From Lachnospiraceae bacterium P6B14 (GTDB lineage: Bacteria > Bacillota > Clostridia > Lachnospirales > Lachnospiraceae), in the NCBI GenBank assembly GCA_000687695.1, contig JHWZ01000011.1, forward strand, positions 28,219 through 92,218: DNA of 64,000 bases, given 5' to 3'. A program made the translations under genes and the position numbers. The notes beneath the pieces were generated by a model. That model saw only the letters and a program-made list of their open reading frames with translations, made no database searches and was not told the origin of the DNA. Positions 1 to 8,360 of the stretch are shown here, piece by piece; within the stretch, counting starts at the first letter, position 1; every line of letters begins with the position of its first letter.

Positions 1-2
1 TA

Positions 3-905
3 TTGTATGGGGTTGATGTAAGAACAGTTAATGATCATATATCGAAAATCTACGATGATGGTGAGCTATCAAAAGAGGCAACTATCCGAAAATATCGGAT
101 AGTTCGAAAAGAGGGGAATAGAGATGTAGGAAGAAATCTGTTACATTACAATCTCCAAATGATCATAGCTGTGGGATTCAAGGTGGATAACGAGCGAGCA
201 GTCAGATTCAGAGCCTGGGCGAACCAGATAGTAAAGACGTTTACCATCAAAGGATGGGTAATGGATGAGGAACGATTTCGCAATGGCGGTGTTCTGACAC
301 AGAAATACTTTGATGAGCAGCTCGAGAAAATCCGGGAGATTCGGTTGTCAGAGCGTATGTTTTATCAGAAGATCACGGATATTTACGCGACGTCGCTGGA
401 TTACGACAAGGATGCGAAAGAAACTAGAGATTTTTTTGCTAAGGTTCAAAACAAGATGCATTTTGCGGTACATGGTCATACGGCTGCAGAGGTTATCTAT
501 GAGAGGGCGGATGCAGGCAAAGATCATATGGGATTGACTACTTGGAAGGATGCACCGGAGGGGAAGATTATTCCTTCAGATGTTGTTGTTGCAAAGAATT
601 ATTTGGATGAGGATGAGTTATATCAGTTGGAGCGTATCGTATCCGCGTACCTTGATTTGGCTGAGGGGCGTGCAAGGCGCCACATACCTATGACTATGCA
701 TGATTGGTCGGAGCGGTTGGATATATTTTTACAGGCTGACGATAGGGAACTGTTGCAGGACTCGGGGAAGATTTCTGCAAAGATAGCTAAGGATCATGCA
801 TTAAGTGAATATGAAAAATATCGCGTGATACAGGATCGAGAGTTCTTATCGGATTATGACAGATATCTACTTGAACTTGATCAGATGGAGGATAGCCGAG
901 GATAA
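3..905 (+). CDS. RhuM family protein, 5' end cut by the window
   Basis: The protein resembles the RhuM/virulence-protein family found beside restriction and mobile-element genes; its biochemical role is not established. The N-terminal part (the YGVDVRTVNDHISKIYDDGE stretch, then a conserved block ending FRAWANQIVKTFTIKGWVMD) matches the family's DNA-binding-like region. The family normally has about 40 more residues before this point, so the TTG at position 3 is not the true start and the gene enters from outside the window. The C-terminal half (about residues 100-300) is helical and charged. It ends 17 bp before the adenine methylase, which suggests co-transcription. Family call from recognised sequence; function unknown. 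Confidence 0.75.
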   Translation: MYGVDVRTVNDHISKIYDDGELSKEATIRKYRIVRKEGNRDVGRNLLHYNLQMIIAVGFKVDNERAVRFRAWANQIVKTFTIKGWVMDEERFRNGGVLTQKYFDEQLEKIREIRLSERMFYQKITDIYATSLDYDKDAKETRDFFAKVQNKMHFAVHGHTAAEVIYERADAGKDHMGLTTWKDAPEGKIIPSDVVVAKNYLDEDELYQLERIVSAYLDLAEGRARRHIPMTMHDWSERLDIFLQADDRELLQDSGKISAKIAKDHALSEYEKYRVIQDREFLSDYDRYLLELDQMEDSRG

Positions 906-922
906 AGCGGAGAATAACAGAA

Positions 923-2032
923 ATGAAAACAGAAAAGCCCGAATACTTATCAGAGCAGATCATCACCTACATCGGTAATAAAAGAGCTTTACTCGATTTC
1001 ATCGGGGTGGCGGTTTCAGAGGTGAAGCATGATCTGAAAAAGGACAAGCTTGATATAGTTGATTTCTTTTCGGGGTCGGGGATAGTATCGAGGTATATGA
1101 AGCAGCATGCGGATAAGCTGTATGTAAATGACCTTGAAAAGTATGCTGAGACGATAAACAAATGTTACCTGACAAACGAAAAGGAAGTCGATAAAAAAAC
1201 TCTTGATAAGTATTATAATAGTATCAAAGATAAACTCGATAATGAGCCGCTGAAAAGTGGCTTTATTTCCGAGCTTTACAGTCCGAAAGATGATCAGAAT
1301 ATAAAGAGGGATGAGAGGGTTTTTTATACTGTAAGAAATGCAAATTATATTGATACCGCAAGGCAGTTAATAGAAGAAATACCGGAGCCGTATCGGACTT
1401 ATCTTTTGGCGCCGCTGATCTATGAGGCGTCGGTACATAATAATACAAGCGGAGTATTTAAAGGGTTTTATAAAAACTCGAAAACAGGTATCGGTCAGTA
1501 TGGAGGAAACGGAAGAAATGCACTCCAAAGAATACTCTCTGATATAGAAATAAAAAAGCCGATATTCAGTAATTTTTCATGTGATGTTTTTATAAGCAGA
1601 GAGGATGCAAACGAGCTTGCGAATGAGCTTCCCGAGGTTGATCTCGCGTACATGGATCCGCCATATAACCAGCATCCGTACGGATCAAATTACTTCATGT
1701 TAAACCTGATAGATACATATGAAAAACCGACTGATATCAGTAAGGTTTCCGGTATCCCGAAAGGGTGGAATAAGTCAGATTATAACAGTAAAAAAACAGC
1801 CAAAGAGTCGATGAAAGAGCTCTGTGAAAATGTAAAAGCAAAATACCTTTTGATCTCCTTTAACGATGAAGGATTCATCTCGAAGGATGACATGGTAGGC
1901 TTGCTATCAGATATCGGAGAGGTAAAGGTGTTTGATAAAGAATACAATACCTTCCGCGGCAGCAGGAACCTAAGTGGCAGAGATATCCACGTGAAGGAGT
2001 ATCTGTATCTGGTCAGGAAAACGGACTTGTGA
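923..2032 (+). CDS. D12-class DNA N6-adenine methyltransferase
   Basis: Transfers a methyl group from S-adenosylmethionine to adenine N6 in a specific DNA sequence. Visible motifs: an N-terminal YIGNKRALLDFI block (residues 16-27) typical of D12 enzymes, the SAM-binding FFSGSG (48-53) and the catalytic DPPY (245-248). The 369-aa length is larger than Dam-like enzymes (about 270 aa), leaving room for an inserted target-recognition region between about 90 and 235. No restriction endonuclease gene lies downstream; the only partner in view is the RhuM-like gene 17 bp upstream. It could be an orphan methylase or the remnant of a restriction system whose nuclease is outside the window. The stop is followed within 15 bp by a promoter for the next gene. 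Confidence 0.88.
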   Translation: MKTEKPEYLSEQIITYIGNKRALLDFIGVAVSEVKHDLKKDKLDIVDFFSGSGIVSRYMKQHADKLYVNDLEKYAETINKCYLTNEKEVDKKTLDKYYNSIKDKLDNEPLKSGFISELYSPKDDQNIKRDERVFYTVRNANYIDTARQLIEEIPEPYRTYLLAPLIYEASVHNNTSGVFKGFYKNSKTGIGQYGGNGRNALQRILSDIEIKKPIFSNFSCDVFISREDANELANELPEVDLAYMDPPYNQHPYGSNYFMLNLIDTYEKPTDISKVSGIPKGWNKSDYNSKKTAKESMKELCENVKAKYLLISFNDEGFISKDDMVGLLSDIGEVKVFDKEYNTFRGSRNLSGRDIHVKEYLYLVRKTDL

Positions 2033-2046
2033 AAGATAGGCTAGAA

Positions 2047-2075
2047 TTGACATTTCCGGCAAAAAGGCATATAAT
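2047..2075 (+). promoter_or_regulatory. Consensus sigma-A promoter of the secreted protein gene
   Basis: TTGACA at 2047-2052 and TATAAT at 2070-2075 are separated by exactly 17 bp, a perfect match to the housekeeping consensus. Transcription would begin near 2082. This places the start of the next gene at 2137 rather than at an upstream codon inside or before the promoter. Confidence 0.85.
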
Positions 2076-2136
2076 TATGGAGTGTTTGAAATCAAAAGGA
2101 GCGGGCAAGTGCATGCGCTCCGGAATGGAGGAAACT

Positions 2137-3309
2137 ATGAAAAAGACAACTTGTATCATGAAAAAAATCGCGTCGATCACCCTTGCGGTTGCATTGGTGC
2201 TGCCGGCATTCGTTGGCGTGAGCGTATCATCCGCAGCTGAGGCAGACGCGACTACAACACTGCTTAAGGACTATGCGGCAAAGATCACTTTCCTTGGATC
2301 AGATTCAACAAAGACCTACGACGGTCTGCTTAAGAAGGTATCAGCTGATGAGTCGCTTCAGATCTCAGCGGAGAATGTACCGACTGATCCGATCGGATAC
2401 AGGATCGACGACTTTGATCAGGATGGAGCTAATGAGCTTTTGGTACTCGAGCAGGATGCCGATCACTGTGGCAAGCTTGTTATGTACGAGGTAGTTGATT
2501 CGGCAGTTAAAAAAATGGCCGAGACAGAGCTTGTAGAGTTTGATGCTGATGACTATAGAGAATGCTTCAAGAGCGGACTCGACTGGACCATCGGAGACTC
2601 TTCATGCTTTGTATATGTTCAGGACGGAAAGAAGTATATCGGAGTGGAAGAGTACTCTTCAGCCAACTATATTGCGGACGGCTTCGAGTATTCATTCTTA
2701 CGTATGACATATGACGGAACAAGTTTTAAACAGGATGCGAAGTTCCATTGGGACGGATCGGATATGAATCTCTACGACATAGTAGTAGGTATTTACAATA
2801 GTCTTAATCTTACAACTGATTTGGAAACCGCAGAGAGTGACAGCTTCAGAGTGAGAGACTTCGTTACAAGTAAAGTTGAGTTTGCAACTTCTTTAATTGT
2901 GGATGCAAATGTTGATTATGAGATAACAAGCAAAATGCAGCCGGGTGACTCGATCAAGGGATCTACTATCAGCTTTGCAACGAAAAACAATATTGCCGCT
3001 GAAACAGATAACCTCACCGATATAGGAGATGGTTCTCCGAAAAATCTCACACCAGGAAAAGCATCCGTAAAGAGTGTAAAATCAAAGAGCGGTAAGCTTG
3101 TTATAAAGCTGAAGCATACAACAAAGGCACAGGGTTATCAGATCGAGTACAACGGAAAGAAAAAGAACGTTGACGCGTGGAATGACACATGGCAGATCAA
3201 GGCTAAAAAAGGCAAGAAGTACAGTGTCAGAGTAAGAGCCTTCGCTGAGATCGGCGGAAAGAAAGTTTACGGAAAATGGAGTGCAAAAAAATCCGTAAAA
3301 GTAAAATGA
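2137..3309 (+). CDS. Secreted protein with C-terminal fibronectin III-like domain
   Basis: Exported protein of unknown function, 390 aa from the chosen start. The ATG at 2137 is preceded by GGAGG at 2127-2131 and a perfect promoter, so the longer frame beginning before 2047 is not the real start. Residues 1 to about 33 form a signal peptide (Lys-rich start, hydrophobic core, SSAAEA cleavage region). The middle region is acidic and has no domain I recognise, although DDFDQDGANELLVL resembles the FG-GAP/calcium-type repeats of surface proteins. The last about 85 residues form a fibronectin type III-like beta domain ending WSAKKSVKVK, common at the end of Lachnospiraceae surface proteins. mscS follows 15 bp downstream, probably in the same transcript. 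Confidence 0.8.
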   Translation: MKKTTCIMKKIASITLAVALVLPAFVGVSVSSAAEADATTTLLKDYAAKITFLGSDSTKTYDGLLKKVSADESLQISAENVPTDPIGYRIDDFDQDGANELLVLEQDADHCGKLVMYEVVDSAVKKMAETELVEFDADDYRECFKSGLDWTIGDSSCFVYVQDGKKYIGVEEYSSANYIADGFEYSFLRMTYDGTSFKQDAKFHWDGSDMNLYDIVVGIYNSLNLTTDLETAESDSFRVRDFVTSKVEFATSLIVDANVDYEITSKMQPGDSIKGSTISFATKNNIAAETDNLTDIGDGSPKNLTPGKASVKSVKSKSGKLVIKLKHTTKAQGYQIEYNGKKKNVDAWNDTWQIKAKKGKKYSVRVRAFAEIGGKKVYGKWSAKKSVKVK

Positions 3310-3324
3310 TTTGTGAGGTAAAAC

Positions 3325-4125
3325 GTGAAAACAATTAGCGAACTGTGGAATATAGCAGCAGTACGTCATGCAGTGATCAGTATAGTTATTATACTGATCA
3401 CTGTGGTTTTTTGGTTGATATACAGAAGCATCAAAAAATCCTACTTAAAGAAGAAAAACATCGATGAAAGAACCAGAGCGGCCAGCTCGGTCCGTTCGGT
3501 GATCTATGATACTATTAAAGTGTCGATATTCTTTTTGCTGGTGCTCACAATCCTTCAGATAAACGGAGTAAATGTAACATCTCTTATCGCCGGAGTCGGA
3601 GTCGCATCAGCCGTTATCGGTCTCGCGCTTCAGGATTTTTTAAAGGACATCATCATGGGAGTCCATATCATGATGGATGATTTTTATCAAATCGGAGATG
3701 TCGTAAAGTATGAGGACGAAGAAGGGACCATCGAGGCATTCAACCTCCGCACGACGAAGATCAGAAGTATCGGATCAGGTGATCTCATCACGATATGTAA
3801 CAGAAACGTATCTAAGGTTTCAAAAAGCTCACCGGACGTATACATCCACCTGCCACTCCCATATGATCTCAAGATAGGTGATGCTAACGCGCTTCTTGAG
3901 AAGGTGGTTGAGAGCATCAAAGAATGTGAGGGCATCGCGGCCAGCACGTTCCTCGGGACGAACAACTTTGACGATTCATCCGTAGATCATCTGATAAAGG
4001 TTGTCTGTGAAAAACCGGATATGAAGCTGGGTTGCAGAAGACGCGCACTAGCGGCTATCAGGCAGACTCTTGAGGCTGAGCACGTCGACATCCCGTATCA
4101 ACATGTGGATGTTCATATGAAGTAG
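3325..4125 (+). CDS. mscS: MscS-family mechanosensitive ion channel
   Basis: Small-conductance channel in the cytoplasmic membrane that opens under membrane tension and releases solutes on osmotic downshock. The 266-aa protein has N-terminal membrane helices (about 17-33 and 60-82), then the pore helix and MscS signature region (GVGVASAVIGLALQDFLKDI), followed by the soluble beta domain with IGDVV and GTIEAFNLRTTKIRS. Length and layout match the small MscS class. The start is GTG at 3325 behind a TGAGG-type ribosome site. It follows the secreted protein gene by 15 bp. No clear terminator follows; the next gene has its own promoter. Confidence 0.9.
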   Translation: MKTISELWNIAAVRHAVISIVIILITVVFWLIYRSIKKSYLKKKNIDERTRAASSVRSVIYDTIKVSIFFLLVLTILQINGVNVTSLIAGVGVASAVIGLALQDFLKDIIMGVHIMMDDFYQIGDVVKYEDEEGTIEAFNLRTTKIRSIGSGDLITICNRNVSKVSKSSPDVYIHLPLPYDLKIGDANALLEKVVESIKECEGIAASTFLGTNNFDDSSVDHLIKVVCEKPDMKLGCRRRALAAIRQTLEAEHVDIPYQHVDVHMK

Positions 4126-4167
4126 AGACGATTTTTTTGTAAAAATATCAAAATTCTACGATTTTTC

Positions 4168-4197
4168 TTTACAAACCATATTATAATATGATATAAT
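4168..4197 (+). promoter_or_regulatory. Promoter of the sodium:solute symporter gene
   Basis: TTTACA at 4168-4173 and TATAAT at 4192-4197 with an 18-bp spacer in a very AT-rich stretch; a second TATAAT occurs at 4182-4187. The -10 abuts a perfect inverted repeat at 4198-4229. Confidence 0.7.
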
Positions 4198-4229
4198 ATA
4201 TGCGCCTATGGGGAAAAATAGGCGCATAT
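4198..4229 (+). promoter_or_regulatory. Perfect 12-bp inverted repeat at the transcription start
   Basis: ATATGCGCCTAT (4198-4209) and its exact reverse complement ATAGGCGCATAT (4218-4229) enclose the loop GGGGAAAA. The left arm begins at the base after the -10 box, so the predicted transcription start lies inside it. A smaller hairpin TGCGT/ACGCA follows at 4232-4245. It could be a repressor operator or a 5' mRNA hairpin; neither is shown by the sequence alone. Confidence 0.6.
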
Positions 4230-4272
4230 TCTGCGTTTTTACGCAAAAACAAAAAGAAAAGGGGAAGAAGCA

Positions 4273-5784
4273 GTGGTTATCAAAATCATTTTGCTCGTTG
4301 TATTTTTCGCTGTCATGCTTGGCATCGGCTTTTACACGAGAAAGCACGCAACAAATGTAGGAGGATTTGTATTAGGAGGACGTGCTGTCGGCCCGTGGCT
4401 TACGGCATTTGCATATGGAACCTCATATTTCTCGGCTGTGGTATTCGTCGGATATGCAGGTCAGTTTGGATTTAAGTATGGTATCGCATCCACGTGGATC
4501 GGTATCGGAAATGCGGTTATCGGTTCACTCATCGCATGGGTTGTTCTCGGTCGTAGAACACGTATCATGACCAAACATCTTGATTCGATGACGATGCCGG
4601 ATTTCTTCGGAAAGAGATTTGATTCAAAGGCTCTGCGTGTGGCAGCGTCCATCATCGCCTTTGTATTTTTGATCCCGTATACCGCATCGGTATATAACGG
4701 ACTTTCAAATCTTTTCAATATGGCATTTGATATTCCGTATCAGGTTTGCGTTATCGGAATGGCAGTCCTTACGGGAATATATGTAATAGTCGGCGGATAC
4801 ATGGCTACAGCATTAAACGACTTCATCCAGGGTATCATCATGCTGATCGGTATCGTGGTTGTTATCGGAGCGGTTCTCTCAGGACATGGCGGATTCATCG
4901 CTGCCATAAAGGAGCTCGCTGCTGTACCGTCGGATGTTATGCCGGGTGCGTATGCTTCGTTCCTCGGACCGGATCCGCTGGGACTTTTCGGAGTCGTGAT
5001 CCTGACGAGTCTCGGAACATGGGGACTTCCTCAGATGGTCCAGAAGTTCTACGCCATAAAGGATGAGAAAGCAGTACAGACAGGAACGATCATCTCTACG
5101 ATCTTCGCTATCGTGGTAGCAGGTGGATGCTACTTCCTCGGAGGATTTTCACAGATCTCCGGAATCGAGCCGGCAGCAGACGGATCGGTCGCATTCGATA
5201 TGATCATCCCGACGATGCTCTCAAGCCTTCCGGATATCCTTATCGGTATAGTGATCGTGCTCGTGCTCTCAGCATCGATGTCGACACTTTCGAGTCTCGT
5301 ACTTACTTCGAGTTCGACACTTACACTTGACTTTATCAAACCATTGTTTGCTAAAAATATGAGCGAGAAGAAGAGCGTTTTATGCATGCGCATATTCCTT
5401 GCGTTCTTCATCATCGTATCGGTAGTGATCGCTCTCGATCCGCCGGGATTCATCGCTCAGCTCATGGGTATATCATGGGGAGCACTCGCGGGAGCATTCC
5501 TCGCACCGTTCCTCTATGGCCTGTACATGAAGAGAGTTACCAAGGCAGCTGTTTGGGCAAGTTTCTTTGTCGGCATCGGCATCACCGTGTCGAACATGAT
5601 CTACCCGTACATCGGCTCCCCGATCAACGCAGGCGCCATCGCCATGGTAGCCGGCCTGATCGTAGTTCCGATCGTATCATTCATCACGCCAAAACCAAAG
5701 AAAGAACTTGTTGATGATGTCTTCGCCTGCCTGGAAGAAGACGTCGTTGTTAAACGCAGAGTAGCCCTTCCAAAGGAAGATTAG
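4273..5784 (+). CDS. Sodium:solute symporter (SSS family, PutP-like)
   Basis: Integral membrane transporter predicted to couple Na+ entry to uptake of an organic solute. The 503-aa protein is nearly all hydrophobic with about 13 membrane segments, the usual size and topology of the SSS family. The N-terminal GFYTRKHATNVGGFVLGGR motif and the TAFAYGTSYFSAVVFVGYAG stretch are family hallmarks; the SMSTLSSLVLTSSSTLT region in the second half corresponds to the conserved Ser/Thr-rich sodium-site helix. The GTG start at 4273 has AAGGGGAAG just upstream. Substrate cannot be fixed from sequence; proline or another amino acid is the nearest guess. Transcribed from its own promoter with an unusual dyad at the start site. 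Confidence 0.88.
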   Translation: MVIKIILLVVFFAVMLGIGFYTRKHATNVGGFVLGGRAVGPWLTAFAYGTSYFSAVVFVGYAGQFGFKYGIASTWIGIGNAVIGSLIAWVVLGRRTRIMTKHLDSMTMPDFFGKRFDSKALRVAASIIAFVFLIPYTASVYNGLSNLFNMAFDIPYQVCVIGMAVLTGIYVIVGGYMATALNDFIQGIIMLIGIVVVIGAVLSGHGGFIAAIKELAAVPSDVMPGAYASFLGPDPLGLFGVVILTSLGTWGLPQMVQKFYAIKDEKAVQTGTIISTIFAIVVAGGCYFLGGFSQISGIEPAADGSVAFDMIIPTMLSSLPDILIGIVIVLVLSASMSTLSSLVLTSSSTLTLDFIKPLFAKNMSEKKSVLCMRIFLAFFIIVSVVIALDPPGFIAQLMGISWGALAGAFLAPFLYGLYMKRVTKAAVWASFFVGIGITVSNMIYPYIGSPINAGAIAMVAGLIVVPIVSFITPKPKKELVDDVFACLEEDVVVKRRVALPKED

Positions 5785-5835
5785 CGAATCTGTTTGTCAT
5801 ATCTCGGATAGAGTTTCCATGAAAGGAGGATTAAC

Positions 5836-7140
5836 ATGGCAGGACAGCAAGTCAAAAAACGTCACAGCATAGTCTTCACGCTGCTTAGAATTGGCGTCAT
5901 ACCCATCCTCCTTTTAGGGATCGGACTGACGGTCTACAGCCAGTACTCCGTTCGCGAAGGAATGGATTATGAAATGGAGCGTGCGCTCTCGGGCATCGCT
6001 CACAACCTTCTGTCAACGTACAACTCGCTTGACGGTGGCGAGTTCAACATGAAAGAAGACGTCCTGTACAAGGGCGAGACAGAAATCTCGGCAGACTATC
6101 GTATTCTCGATGATCTGAAAACCGACACCGGAGATGATGTCACGATCTACTACGGTGACAAGAGAAGGATGACGACCATCGTCGATGATGATGGAAATCG
6201 ACTTACGAATACCGGTGCACCGGACGGTGTCATCGAGCATGTATACGGTGAAGGTAAGGAGTATTTTTCAACGGACGTAAACATAGCAGGCACACTGTAC
6301 TATGGATACTATGTTCCCGTAGAAAATGACGAGGGCGACATAGTAGGAATGACATTCGCGGGCAAGCCGAAAGACTCCGTGATGCTCTCGACCCACTACA
6401 TGGTTGTCGGAAATATCATCATCAGTATTTTTGTTATCCTTTTGGCGGCATTTATTTTGTATCTGTCGTCGTCAAAAATGGTGCTGGCTATCCAGCATAT
6501 AAAGAGGTTCCTCGGACATCTTGCGGGAGGAGACTTCACGCAGAAGATGAGTGAAGAGGTGCTGAACAGAAAAGACGAGCTCGCTGATATGGGCGAGTAT
6601 GCGGTGCATGTGGAGATCGCGCTTGACGATATGATCTCTCGCGATCCGCTGACCAAGCTTCTCAACAGACGTGCTACCATGGTGCGCGTTCAGAATACCT
6701 GGGAAGAAAACAACTTCGCTATAGCGATGGGAGATATCGACTGGTTTAAGGGAGTAAACGACAACTACGGTCACGATATGGGTGACGAGGTCCTGAAGTT
6801 CGTATCCGCCCAGCTGAAGGATGAGCTTGAGAAATCCGGATTCGTTGCACGCTGGGGTGGTGAGGAGTTCCTCATCGGCTTCGACGGAACGCAGGAGGAT
6901 CTGGTTGAGCATCTGAAAGCAGTCACAGGTCGTATCCGTGCAAAGGTATTTGATACCGGTGAGAAGACATTCTCCGTGACGATGACGATGGGCGTGACCA
7001 TACGTCAGCCGGGCGAGGAATTCGAGACTGTCATGAACCGCGCGGATACACTTCTGTATAAAGGAAAGACCGGCGGTCGAAATCAGATAGTAGTCGATGG
7101 TGAGGAACAAAACATTCCGGATGGGTTGGTTACCGGATGA
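5836..7140 (+). CDS. Membrane sensor diguanylate cyclase (Cache-like + GGDEF)
   Basis: Makes cyclic di-GMP from two GTP in response to an extracytoplasmic signal. Layout: membrane helix about 14-34, extracellular Cache-like sensor about 38-185, second helix about 189-211, a short HAMP-like linker, and a GGDEF domain about 265-425. The catalytic motif GGEEF (341-345) and the RDPLTKLLNRRA entry motif are intact, so activity is likely. The usual RxxD inhibitory site five residues before GGEEF is absent (the stretch reads EKSGFVARW), so feedback inhibition by product may be missing. AAAGGAGG precedes the ATG. Its stop overlaps the start of the glycosyltransferase gene (ATGA). Confidence 0.92.
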   Translation: MAGQQVKKRHSIVFTLLRIGVIPILLLGIGLTVYSQYSVREGMDYEMERALSGIAHNLLSTYNSLDGGEFNMKEDVLYKGETEISADYRILDDLKTDTGDDVTIYYGDKRRMTTIVDDDGNRLTNTGAPDGVIEHVYGEGKEYFSTDVNIAGTLYYGYYVPVENDEGDIVGMTFAGKPKDSVMLSTHYMVVGNIIISIFVILLAAFILYLSSSKMVLAIQHIKRFLGHLAGGDFTQKMSEEVLNRKDELADMGEYAVHVEIALDDMISRDPLTKLLNRRATMVRVQNTWEENNFAIAMGDIDWFKGVNDNYGHDMGDEVLKFVSAQLKDELEKSGFVARWGGEEFLIGFDGTQEDLVEHLKAVTGRIRAKVFDTGEKTFSVTMTMGVTIRQPGEEFETVMNRADTLLYKGKTGGRNQIVVDGEEQNIPDGLVTG

Positions 7141-8321
7141 AAAAGCTTATCATGTATACAGGCGGAATCGAGACGCTGATGTACTTTACCCTACAGATGG
7201 GAAAGACATTCGAGAGACTCGGATATGAGATCTTTTATTACGATCTCAGAGATGAAGCCGGATGCATAAAAAAACTGAAAAGATTCGTCCGTCCCGGTGA
7301 GACGATATCGGTCGGCTTTAATTATAACGGTTGCTCCGGAGAGGAGTTTTTATACGATAAAAATAACAAGCACCTGTTTGATGAGCTCGGTGTCCCGATG
7401 ATAAATACAGTTGTGGATCATCCGATGTATTATCACAAATTCGAACCGTATCTGCCCGCCGATTACATTCAGTTATCGATCGATACGGAGCATGAGGATT
7501 ATATAAAAAGATTCTTTCCGGAGATAAAAAGAGGCCCATTCCTGCCGCTCGCGGGAAGCCTTATTTGCGAGGACGGACTTATTCCGACCTATGACGAACG
7601 TCCGGTAGATGTAGTATTTGCAGGTAATTATAATCCGCCTGAAATACATGAGCCGGTGATAAAAAGAAACGGTCCCGAATACGAAAAGTTTTACAGGGAT
7701 CTCATAGATGATATCATAGCACATACCGACCTCACAATGACTGAGGCGATAGAAAAACATATAAAAGAAAGCTTTCCGGATGAGTACTCTGAGGAAAGCC
7801 TGAAAGAAACCTTTCCATATATGATAATGATCGATCTGTACATCAGGCATTATTTCAGAGCCGAGGTGGTCAAAACCCTGGTTGACGCTGGAGTAAAGGT
7901 CGATGTATATGGCAAGGGTTGGGAGTGCCTAAAAGTAAAGCATCCCGAAAACCTGATCGCGCATGATAACACTGACTCACGTACATGTTTAAAAAAGATG
8001 TGCGAGGCAAAGGTATCGTTAAACGTGATGCCGTGGTTCAAGCACGGAGCGCACGACAGAGTGTTCAGCTCGATGCTAAACGGTGCAGTGTGTGTGACGG
8101 ATAAAAGCAGTTATCTTACATCTGAACTGAAAAACGATGAGGAAGTATTATTCTATGATCTTGAGGATTTAAACAGTCTTCCCGACATGGTAAAAGAAAT
8201 ACTTTCAGATAAAAACAGATGGAATAAAATACAAAAACAAGCCTATGAAAAATCGATCGCTTCCCATACATGGGAGCAAAGAGCGATCACTATACATAAA
8301 GAGTTATTGAGTAAATACTGA
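7137..8321 (+). CDS. CgeB-like glycosyltransferase family protein
   Basis: Predicted sugar transferase. The C-terminal half (about 215-390) matches the glycosyl transferase 1_2 fold of the CgeB type: GVKVDVYGKGW, then SLNVMPWFKHGAHDRVFSSM and a NGAVCVTDKSS motif that normally binds the nucleotide-sugar. The N-terminal half is typical of the associated variable domain. Length 394 aa fits the family. The start overlaps the end of the diguanylate cyclase gene by 4 bp, so the two are translationally coupled, which hints at cyclic-di-GMP-linked surface glycosylation (inference). CgeB itself is a Bacillus spore-coat glycosylation protein; many homologues occur outside sporulation. Confidence 0.78.
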   Translation: MKKLIMYTGGIETLMYFTLQMGKTFERLGYEIFYYDLRDEAGCIKKLKRFVRPGETISVGFNYNGCSGEEFLYDKNNKHLFDELGVPMINTVVDHPMYYHKFEPYLPADYIQLSIDTEHEDYIKRFFPEIKRGPFLPLAGSLICEDGLIPTYDERPVDVVFAGNYNPPEIHEPVIKRNGPEYEKFYRDLIDDIIAHTDLTMTEAIEKHIKESFPDEYSEESLKETFPYMIMIDLYIRHYFRAEVVKTLVDAGVKVDVYGKGWECLKVKHPENLIAHDNTDSRTCLKKMCEAKVSLNVMPWFKHGAHDRVFSSMLNGAVCVTDKSSYLTSELKNDEEVLFYDLEDLNSLPDMVKEILSDKNRWNKIQKQAYEKSIASHTWEQRAITIHKELLSKY

Positions 8322-8360
8322 TACGCGCGGATCGCGTTTACATCAGGAGGAAGAAAGAAA

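Noticed and set aside
2029..2136. Upstream extension of the secreted-protein frame to 2029
   Set aside because: A perfect promoter lies at 2047-2075 inside it, and the ATG at 2137 has both a ribosome site and a signal peptide.
4126..4272. Inverted repeat as a terminator of mscS
   Set aside because: It lies after a good -10 box and has no T-tract directly behind the stem, so a promoter-linked role fits better.
6472..7110. 212-aa minus-strand ORF
   Set aside because: It lies wholly opposite the GGDEF domain, which has clear motifs; no ribosome site or recognisable domain.
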